A stretch of DNA of 11,368 bases from Candidatus Altimarinota bacterium (GTDB taxonomy: Bacteria > Patescibacteriota > Gracilibacteria > UBA1369 > LOWO2-01-FULL-3). Positions within the stretch are counted from its first letter, which is position 1, and each line of letters starts with the position of its first letter. Of the stretch, positions 7,002-11,368 are shown in pieces. Position numbers and translations under genes: made by a program. The notes under the pieces were generated by a model. The model was not told where the DNA came from. It did no database searches and saw only the letters and a program-made list of their open reading frames with translations. The stretch lies in NCBI GenBank assembly GCA_023231115.1, contig JALNWA010000019.1:1-11368 (forward strand), in the 5' to 3' direction.

Positions 7002-8021
7002 TTATTTTTTAATATAAGTTGTATTAACGAAGTTTTTCATTTCGACCTTTTTATCAACAAGGCCTTGATCAAAGATAAAATCAGCTGCTTCTTGCATAAT
7101 TGCAAAATCGTCGTCATTAAAGTCAATTCTTATTTCATCCTTGCTGATAACTTTAAGATTTGGTTCAAGACTTGCTGAAATTTCCAATGCCCTAGGGGTG
7201 ATATCCAAACCTGATTCTTCCACAAACCAAGAATCCACTTCTTGAACATTATTCCTATAGTAATCATATGCATTGGTGAAAGCACTTAAGAAATTTGTGA
7301 CAACCTCAGGGTTATTCTCTAATATTGAATTATTAACTAGGATCACAGACACAATTTTACCAACACCTAAATTCCTGGTTAAGCCTTTTTCTTCAAAAAT
7401 TGCTGGAAGTGGATCGAATCCTGCCATTGCATCTATGGCACCCCATTTTTTGACTTTAGGGTCGCGAATAAGATCAGATTGTTCATAGATACCCAAATTA
7501 ATGTTATTCACATCTGTACTTGGGTTAAGACCTGCATCTTCCTCAGCCTTAAGTGCAATTCTTTGCGCTGCTGCACCAAAAGGCATGGCAACTGTTTTAC
7601 CTTTAAGATCTGAAACCTGTTGTACCGGGGACATTGGTGGTACATATAAAGAAACCCGGTTATACATAAGCCTCCCAACAATAGTCCAGTTTCCATTCTT
7701 TGATAACAGAGTTGCGGCTGGCTGATCAGCTGTTAAAATCATATCAACTTCGCCTGCAAGGGCTGCTTCATTTAGTGGTCCACCATATGTAAAACCTTTA
7801 AATGTTGCTTTAACTCCATGATTTTCCAAAATGGGAGTGTGTTTTAGGACCTGCACCAATTGCCCTTGTATAGCCCAAGGTATTTGCCAACCTATTCTTA
7901 TTTCAGGAGATTCCACTTGAGTGTTTTTATTAAATTTACCTCGAAAAGACAAGAAACCAAATACGGCTATTAATACAATTATTGATAGTGCTATTAGCAC
8001 CCATTTTGAGTTCTTATTCAT
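7002..8021 (-). CDS. NitT/TauT-family (NMT1-like) substrate-binding protein with N-terminal membrane anchor
   Basis: The 339 residues begin with a short basic N-terminus and one hydrophobic helix (about 7-25), then a periplasmic-binding-protein type 2 domain. The segments GEVDMILTADQPAATLL, VSDLKGKTVAMPFGAAAQR and a C-terminal DFIFDQGLV are typical of SsuA/TauA/NMT1-like proteins. There is no cysteine after the hydrophobic segment, so it is not a lipoprotein, and no clear A-x-A cleavage site, so it probably stays tethered by the helix. It would capture a small solute outside the membrane for the permease/ATPase pair. Substrates in this family include sulfonates, nitrate, pyrimidine thiamine precursors and riboflavin, and none can be chosen here. 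It is the first gene of the operon with the two hydrolases and the PRTase-like protein. The predicted transcript is almost leaderless. Confidence 0.88.
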   Translation of the reverse strand: MNKNSKWVLIALSIIVLIAVFGFLSFRGKFNKNTQVESPEIRIGWQIPWAIQGQLVQVLKHTPILENHGVKATFKGFTYGGPLNEAALAGEVDMILTADQPAATLLSKNGNWTIVGRLMYNRVSLYVPPMSPVQQVSDLKGKTVAMPFGAAAQRIALKAEEDAGLNPSTDVNNINLGIYEQSDLIRDPKVKKWGAIDAMAGFDPLPAIFEEKGLTRNLGVGKIVSVILVNNSILENNPEVVTNFLSAFTNAYDYYRNNVQEVDSWFVEESGLDITPRALEISASLEPNLKVISKDEIRIDFNDDDFAIMQEAADFIFDQGLVDKKVEMKNFVNTTYIKK

Positions 8022-8029
8022 TAAACTTC

Positions 8030-8057
8030 ATTTTAACCTTATTAACGATATTGTCAA
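8030..8057 (-). promoter_or_regulatory. Sigma-70 promoter for the binding-protein/hydrolase operon
   Basis: On the minus strand, consensus TTGACA (8052-8057), a 16-base spacer and TAAAAT (8030-8035) form a plausible promoter. The predicted start near 8023 would leave only about two bases before the ATG at 8021. That implies leaderless translation unless a further upstream start is used. The upstream flank carries a GGGTTG half resembling one arm of the inverted repeat at 1662-1697, but no second half. Confidence 0.5.
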
Positions 8058-8070
8058 CCCAAATATAGTC

Positions 8071-8098
8071 TTGTAAAAAGGACATAAAGTGGTATTCT
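8071..8098 (+). promoter_or_regulatory. Probable promoter of the S66 peptidase gene
   Basis: TTGTAA (8071-8076), a 16-base spacer and TATTCT (8093-8098) preceded by TGG (an extended -10) lie upstream of the plus-strand gene. The predicted start is near 8105, about 11 bases before the ATG at 8116, leaving no room for a Shine-Dalgarno site. It shares the 94-base intergenic region with the divergent operon promoter, so the two directions may be co-regulated. Confidence 0.4.
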
Positions 8099-8115
8099 AG
8101 GAATATATAAAACCC

Positions 8116-9060
8116 ATGAAAAACATAAAAATTATAGCACCAAGTGGTCCGCTACTAGAGCGGCATAAAACCACACTAAATATTGCAGAAAATATCCTAA
8201 ACAAGGAAGGATTTAACGTTTTATATGGAAAAAATGTAGAAGGGGCAGAAAATGCATCTACTACAATAGAACAACGTATTTCTGATTGGAATGATGCATG
8301 GGGAGATAAAGAAATTGAATTGATTATGACATACCATGGTGGAGTTAACTCAAATCAACTACTCTCGAATATAGATTGGAATATTGTCAAAGATAACCCC
8401 AAGCCATTTTTGGGTGCATCAGATATTACAGTACTCTGTAACGCGATATTCGCTAAAACCGGCTTAATATCTTACTTAGGTGTAAACTTCCGATGGTTAT
8501 GTTCACCACTTCTTTTACCAAATACCCTTGAAAGTTTATCTTCTGCTTTAAGGCAGGAAATTAATTATGAAGTTAAAGTAAGTGATAAGTATTATGGTGC
8601 TTTATTTGGAGAAAAAAAAGAGGCTGTTGATAATACAGGTCTATGGACCATCAACTCAAGAGATTTTTCTGGAACAGCTGTAGGCGGGAATTTGCCTAGT
8701 TTTAGCCTCTTGTTTGGTACAGAGTTTTTTCCGGATTTAACCGATAAAGTTGTTTTTATTGAATGGGATCATTATGCAATTGATGATAAAGGAGAGTTTG
8801 ACAGACATCTAGAATCATTAATCTTGCAACCTAATTTTAATAAGATAAAAGCTTTGGTTATTGGTCGTTTTGATACTGATTCAAATGTAAGTAGAGAGGA
8901 CTTGGAAAAAATCATTGCAAATAAAAAAGCTCTAAATAGTATACCTATTGTAGCAAATGTAGATTTTGGACATACGCAACCAATCTCTATAATTCCAATA
9001 GGGGGTAAAATAAAATATGCGGATAATAAATTTATATTTAATTATAAATTTAACTTTTAG
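8116..9060 (+). CDS. Peptidase S66 family protein, MccF-like subgroup (LD-carboxypeptidase / microcin C self-immunity type)
   Basis: The 314 residues show the S66 serine-peptidase pattern. IIAPSGP is at 6-12 and YHGGVNSNQLL at 73-83. The nucleophile Ser102 lies in FLGASDIT, the GTAVGGNLPSFSLLFGTEF stretch at 186-204, the likely catalytic Glu216 in FIEWDHY, and His286 in NVDFGHTQPI. The GGxNSNQLL form and the downstream GGNL...GTEF pattern resemble MccF more than the peptidoglycan recycling enzyme LdcA. MccF cleaves the amide bond of processed microcin C (an aminoacyl-nucleotide analogue), while LdcA removes D-Ala from muropeptides; either activity is possible here. There is no signal peptide, so it is cytosolic. 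It is the only clear plus-strand gene in the window and is divergent from the transporter/hydrolase operon. No Shine-Dalgarno site precedes the ATG. Confidence 0.9.
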   Translation: MKNIKIIAPSGPLLERHKTTLNIAENILNKEGFNVLYGKNVEGAENASTTIEQRISDWNDAWGDKEIELIMTYHGGVNSNQLLSNIDWNIVKDNPKPFLGASDITVLCNAIFAKTGLISYLGVNFRWLCSPLLLPNTLESLSSALRQEINYEVKVSDKYYGALFGEKKEAVDNTGLWTINSRDFSGTAVGGNLPSFSLLFGTEFFPDLTDKVVFIEWDHYAIDDKGEFDRHLESLILQPNFNKIKALVIGRFDTDSNVSREDLEKIIANKKALNSIPIVANVDFGHTQPISIIPIGGKIKYADNKFIFNYKFNF

Positions 9061-9164
9061 CCTGCCTTTAATATTCTCCAGACTCCTTTAATAATTACAT
9101 CAAAGCCACTTTGCTCATATGCACGTTTATTCGGAATTATCCCCGAATTATTGATATTTATTGA
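9057..9164 (-). pseudogene. Possible decayed C-terminal coding remnant (GNAT-like), no start codon
   Basis: A 35-codon open stretch on the minus strand ends at TAA 9057-9059, overlapping the S66 stop codon from the other strand. It contains PNKRAYEQSGFDV, which resembles the C-terminal NxxAxxxYExxGF motif of GNAT acetyltransferases. There is no ATG, GTG or TTG start, and a stop lies just upstream. It may be the tail of a lost gene; chance is a real alternative at this length. Confidence 0.2.
9129..9148 (+). terminator. Weak hairpin after the S66 peptidase gene
   Basis: ATTCGG (9129-9134) and CCGAAT (9143-9148) pair around an 8-base loop, but only an AT-rich tract, not a T-run, follows. It may help end the S66 transcript, together with the stronger hairpin at 9203-9230, which is symmetrical enough to act in both directions. 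Confidence 0.25.
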
Positions 9165-9194
9165 TTATATACAAATTAATCTAATACTCCAGGT

Positions 9195-9230
9195 AAAAAA
9201 AGCCGCAACAGATAAATATATCCATTGCGG
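9195..9230 (-). terminator. Rho-independent terminator of the HisRS transcript
   Basis: On the minus strand CCGCAA (9225-9230) pairs with TTGCGG (9203-9208) around a 16-base loop, followed by C and seven T residues (9195-9201). It begins four bases after the stop codon of the short HisRS-fragment ORF, so the fragment is inside the HisRS transcript. Confidence 0.8.
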
Positions 9231-9233
9231 TAA

Positions 9234-9410
9234 TTAAATTAAAAGAACATTAAGAAGATCTTCAAAAGTAGGAGTCTCAATCCTTTGAAAGCCAAAACTT
9301 CTGGCTACTCCAAAAAATAAAGACTCCATTAACTCTCTTTGAATAAGATCTGACTCAAAATAATCTCTTTTCCCTTTAGGTGGTCTGAATTTATCAAATT
9401 CATTTTTCAT
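9234..9410 (-). CDS. 58-residue N-terminal HisRS fragment translated behind the intact HisRS (remnant or small protein)
   Basis: The ORF starts at ATG 9408-9410, one base after the HisRS stop codon, and ends at TAA 9234-9236. A strong GGAGG (9417-9421), formed by the last HisRS codons, lies 6 bases upstream of the start, so translational coupling is very likely. The product reads like the N-terminus of a conventional bacterial HisRS: FRPPKGKRDYF, then a helix, then ARSFGFQRIETPTFEDLL, which is the start of class II motif 1. It stops there, before any catalytic residue. It is not a copy of either full-length HisRS in this window; those begin with LLSGFLDYMP and VKGMNDILPD. It could be the relic of an original hisS displaced by the gene upstream, or a retained mini-protein able to pair with the HisRS dimer interface. 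Confidence 0.7.
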   Translation of the reverse strand: MKNEFDKFRPPKGKRDYFESDLIQRELMESLFFGVARSFGFQRIETPTFEDLLNVLLI

Positions 9411-9411
9411 T

Positions 9412-10731
9412 TTAAACCTCCATTTCTAACAATTGTTTGATTACTTGAACAATTTTTTTACGAGAGCAGTTCTGCTGAACACCACTTCTCATATCTTTCA
9501 ATGTGATTGAATCCGAAGAAATCTCATTTTCCCCTAACATTAAAGTAATACTAATTGAATTATCATTAGAAAACTTAAATTGTTTTGGAATTTTAACCAT
9601 CTTTGGATAAACCAATGTTGAGATACCAGAATCTCTTAGTTCGTTAGCAATTGAAACGTAAATAGGCAGATTTTCGTTGTCAAAATTAATGACTAAAACA
9701 TCAGTATTAATTTTAGTAACTGGTAATAAACCACTACTTTCCATTGCTGCAAAAATACGATCAATACCAAAACCTACTCCAATAGTTGGCACAAATTCTC
9801 CATTAGGAAGTTTGATTAATTTATCATATCTTCCACCGGAACATACACTACCATAAGCTGGATCCAACAAAAATGTTGTTTCGTAGATTAAACCAGTGTA
9901 ATAATCTAGTCCTCGAGCAATACTAGGATCAATAGTACATACAGCTTGATCAAAACCAGACTGTATTAATACTTCTGAAACTTTTTTCATTTTACTCAAA
10001 CCTTCAGAAACAATACCATTAGAAATAAAAAGTTTTTCTAATGCTGAAATGATTTGGTTGTTGTCTCCATTAATAGATAAATATTCCTCTATTACAGAAA
10101 CAACACTTAAATCAAAATTGGCTTCAGCGAGTAAATTGAGTACTTTTTCTTTTCCAATCTTATCGTACTTATCAAGAATTCGAAGTAAAATTTTACCCTC
10201 GTCTTGACTAAGACCACAAGATTGAATCAATGAATTCAAGATTTCACGACTATTAAAACGTATTAATGCTGGAAAATTAAGTTTCCGCATTATTGTTGCA
10301 ACAATCATTAATACCTCTGCATCAGAAAGTATAGAATCATCTCCAATGATATCAGCATCAAATTGAAGAAATTCACGAAACCTTCCTTTGCCAGGACTAT
10401 CTGCTCTCCAAGCAAATCCAAGCTGACAACGACGATATGGAAACCTTAACTCATTCGAGTAAGTTCCAATTATTCTAACCAACGGAACAGTGAGATCATA
10501 CCTAAGTGCAACGTCACGTTCACCATTGTCTTTAAATCGATAAATCAATTTTTCATCTTCTCCGATTTTATCACAAAGCAATTCCGCATATTCTATACAC
10601 GGTGTACTTTGCATAACAAAACCAAAATTTTGATACACTAACTTAACAATTCGTACAATTTCTTCCCTTGAAGCCATTCTTGCTGGCATATAATCAAGGA
10701 AACCACTTAATAATCTAGCTTTTGCTTTCAT
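9412..10731 (-). CDS. hisS: Histidyl-tRNA synthetase (catalytically intact)
   Basis: The 439-residue class II synthetase charges tRNA-His with histidine in the cytosol. All the expected motifs are present. LRYDLTVPLVR is at 77-86, motif 2 WRADSPGKGRFREF at 108-121, histidine-binding Gln123 and Asp127 follow, the HisRS-specific ARGLDYYTG is at 272-280 with catalytic Arg273, and motif 3 comprises GGRYD at 299-303 and GVGFGIDRI at 318-326. A C-terminal anticodon-binding domain contains LGENE and LKDMRSG. The N-terminus (LLSGFLDYMP) belongs to a HisRS subgroup different from the usual PPKGTRD type, which suggests the gene may have replaced an earlier hisS. The start is well supported: AGAGAGG lies 6 bases upstream of ATG 10729-10731, and a consensus promoter lies just beyond. 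The leader is about 50 bases and shows no T-box. Confidence 0.97.
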   Translation of the reverse strand: MKAKARLLSGFLDYMPARMASREEIVRIVKLVYQNFGFVMQSTPCIEYAELLCDKIGEDEKLIYRFKDNGERDVALRYDLTVPLVRIIGTYSNELRFPYRRCQLGFAWRADSPGKGRFREFLQFDADIIGDDSILSDAEVLMIVATIMRKLNFPALIRFNSREILNSLIQSCGLSQDEGKILLRILDKYDKIGKEKVLNLLAEANFDLSVVSVIEEYLSINGDNNQIISALEKLFISNGIVSEGLSKMKKVSEVLIQSGFDQAVCTIDPSIARGLDYYTGLIYETTFLLDPAYGSVCSGGRYDKLIKLPNGEFVPTIGVGFGIDRIFAAMESSGLLPVTKINTDVLVINFDNENLPIYVSIANELRDSGISTLVYPKMVKIPKQFKFSNDNSISITLMLGENEISSDSITLKDMRSGVQQNCSRKKIVQVIKQLLEMEV

Positions 10732-10737
10732 TTAATA

Positions 10738-10744
10738 CCTCTCT
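10738..10744 (-). promoter_or_regulatory. Ribosome binding site of hisS
   Basis: AGAGAGG on the minus strand, 6 bases from the ATG. It fixes the HisRS start. It stands out because the genes of the transporter/hydrolase cluster have no comparable site. Confidence 0.75.
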
Positions 10745-10787
10745 TTCTTTGTTTATATTTAATTGATATAGGACTATATTTGTAAAC

Positions 10788-10816
10788 ATATTACATAAAA
10801 ATATAGCATTTGTCAA
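10788..10816 (-). promoter_or_regulatory. Sigma-70 promoter of hisS
   Basis: On the minus strand, consensus TTGACA (10811-10816), a 17-base spacer and TAATAT (10788-10793) form a promoter. Transcription should start near 10781, about 50 bases before the HisRS ATG. It is one of the strongest promoter matches in the window. Confidence 0.7.
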
Positions 10817-10879
10817 ATAAAGCAACGAGTATTATTTAAATTTAAATATTACATTTTTGAGCCTCTGAAGCCATAATCT

Positions 10880-10929
10880 ATCCCGGTCCGGAGCGGTAGC
10901 AGTAGTTCTACTGTAAACTCAAACGGGAT
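10880..10929. other. GC-rich self-complementary patch in the hisS upstream region, unidentified
   Basis: Within AT-rich surroundings, ATCCCG (10880-10885) pairs with CGGGAT (10924-10929). Nested inside are a TCCGGA palindrome (10887-10892) and a CAGTA-GTTC-TACTG hairpin (10900-10913). It lies upstream of the hisS promoter, so it is not part of the hisS leader. It could be a small structured RNA on either strand, the 3' end of the repeat-protein transcript, or a leftover of a mobile or integration site. It matches no RNA family I recognise. Confidence 0.25.
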
Positions 10930-10956
10930 CTGTTTAAGGGCTATATTATTGTCAAA

Positions 10957-11016
10957 ATGTCTTATTGTGTTCGTGCTGTGCCTAAAGATAACATTTACCA
11001 AATGTATCATAAATAA
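10957..11016 (+). pseudogene. Possible 19-codon remnant of a Tag-like 3-methyladenine DNA glycosylase gene
   Basis: On the plus strand an ATG at 10957 opens MSYCVRAV...IYQMYHK and then hits TAA at 11014-11016. The Met-x-Tyr-Cys start and the Tyr-His pair about 13 residues later match the N-terminus of the Tag family, where the Cys and His are zinc ligands and the pair is normally YHD followed by xYG or xWG. Nothing further of the family follows in any frame I read. At 19 residues this could be chance. Confidence 0.22.
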
Positions 11017-11041
11017 GGGTATTTTGAAAGTTGAAAAATAT

Positions 11042-11368
11042 TTATTTTTTGCCTAAAAATGTACCCCAATCATTTGAACCATCTGGATTTTTAGGAAATT
11101 CTGGCATACTCAAAATAATACCACGAGAAGGCCAATTATTTTTAGAAGCATTATTATCGTAATACTTAGAAGATTTAATCCCTTTTTCTAGAATATCTTT
11201 TCTTAGAGTTTCATATGTCCATTCTTTTTTCTTTTCTCTTTCTAGAAATGTATCCCAATCATTTGAACCATCTGGATTTTTAGGAAATTCTGGCATTTTA
11301 ATAAGCGTGATAGCTGAAGGCCAATTATTTTTAGGTGAATTTTTTATATAATCACCAGAGGACTTAAT
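11042..11368 (-). CDS. C-terminal part of a 63-residue-repeat protein (possibly the PHINT 'phage-integrase repeat' type), cut by window edge
   Basis: The frame is open from the right edge of the window to TAA 11042-11044, so 108 residues of a longer protein are seen. They consist of nearly two copies of a 63-residue unit whose conserved parts are IKSS...Y, KNNWPS, then PEFPKNPDGSNDW and TFL. A linker with WTYETLRKDILEKG joins the copies. The Met at 11296 is internal to the repeat and not the start. The pattern of Lys-Ser-Ser plus Tyr, then Trp-Pro-Ser and Pro-x-xPro, ending in Asp-Trp-x-x-Phe-Leu(-Gly), resembles the short repeats Pfam calls the phage-integrase repeat unit. I recall this from memory and cannot confirm it. 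No catalytic residues are visible. The protein ends right after the last repeat, and no terminator is visible downstream. Confidence 0.7.
   Translation of the reverse strand: MKSSGDYIKNSPKNNWPSAITLIKMPEFPKNPDGSNDWDTFLEREKKKEWTYETLRKDILEKGIKSSKYYDNNASKNNWPSRGIILSMPEFPKNPDGSNDWGTFLGKK
11057..11296. repeat. 189-bp tandem repeat unit with a near-identical 51-bp core
   Basis: The 51 bases 11057-11107 recur at 11246-11296 with a single mismatch (C/T at 11064/11253), exactly 189 bases apart. They encode the PEFPKNPDGSNDW segment of the repeat protein. The rest of the 63-codon unit is less well conserved, so the core shows either recent gene conversion or strong constraint. Confidence 0.9.

Noticed and set aside
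6879..7725. Plus-strand and alternative minus frames over the first hydrolase and the binding protein
   Set aside because: Antisense or out-of-frame shadows of well-supported genes, with no recognisable motifs and no promoter or ribosome site.
10732..10781. T-box or histidine attenuator in the hisS leader
   Set aside because: The leader predicted from the promoter is about 50 bases, AT-rich, with no T-box consensus, no run of His codons and no terminator hairpin.
10880..10929. tRNA gene in the GC-rich patch
   Set aside because: The outer stem is only 6 bp, there is no TTC-containing T-arm and no anticodon arm, and the total length is too short for a tRNA on either strand.
10849..11010. 53-codon minus-strand ORF over the GC-rich patch
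   Set aside because: No ribosome binding site, no recognisable motif, and a tail consisting of the GC-rich palindromic patch. It was not called as a gene and is mentioned only as part of the unexplained segment.
1..11368. CRISPR array, insertion-sequence ends or rRNA
   Set aside because: No regularly spaced short direct repeats, transposase motifs or rRNA-like sequence were seen. The only tandem repeat is the coding 189-bp unit at the right edge.

Overview
The window is an AT-rich bacterial segment using the standard genetic code. TAA, TAG and TGA all act as stops, and promoters are of the ordinary TTGACA/TATAAT type. The first 46 residues of YchF at the left edge resemble, from memory, YchF of Patescibacteria (CPR); that taxonomic hint is weak and unchecked. 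Nearly everything lies on the minus strand; the only clear plus-strand gene is an S66 (MccF/LD-carboxypeptidase-like) peptidase at 8116-9060.

Layout in minus-strand transcription order. (1) At 11042-11368 is the end of a protein made of 63-residue repeats. (2) At 10732-11041 is a non-coding stretch with an odd GC-rich, self-complementary patch, a possible 19-codon remnant of a 3-methyladenine-DNA-glycosylase-like gene on the plus strand, and a strong promoter. (3) That promoter drives an intact histidyl-tRNA synthetase (HisRS, 9412-10731). One base downstream is a 58-codon ORF (9234-9410) that is the N-terminus of a different HisRS cut off at motif 1, and a textbook terminator follows. (4) At 8022-8115 is a divergent promoter region shared by the S66 peptidase and the main cluster. 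(5) The main cluster at 3087-8021 holds a NitT/TauT-type substrate-binding protein, a Thr-type alkaline-phosphatase-superfamily hydrolase, a phosphoribosyltransferase-like protein of unknown role and a second Thr-type hydrolase, separated by 7-12 bases. (6) At 1720-3012 is a second full-length HisRS-family protein with its own promoter and much higher GC. Its histidine-binding and catalytic residues are substituted. (7) At 186-1656 are the matching ABC permease and ATPase, overlapping by 14 bases, with a promoter whose -10 box sits exactly at the centre of a perfect 11-bp inverted repeat. (8) The start of ychF (1-138) follows.

Working hypothesis: 186-8021 is one functional island. It would import a small molecule (binding protein, permease, ATPase) and process it with two metal-dependent phospho-hydrolases or transferases, a PRTase-fold protein and a catalytically altered HisRS-like protein. 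The divergent MccF-like peptidase, whose characterised relatives cleave aminoacyl-nucleotide toxins, and the real HisRS next door make a nucleotide- or amino-acid-conjugate substrate conceivable. Nothing in the sequence proves the substrate. I do not recognise this gene combination as a described system.
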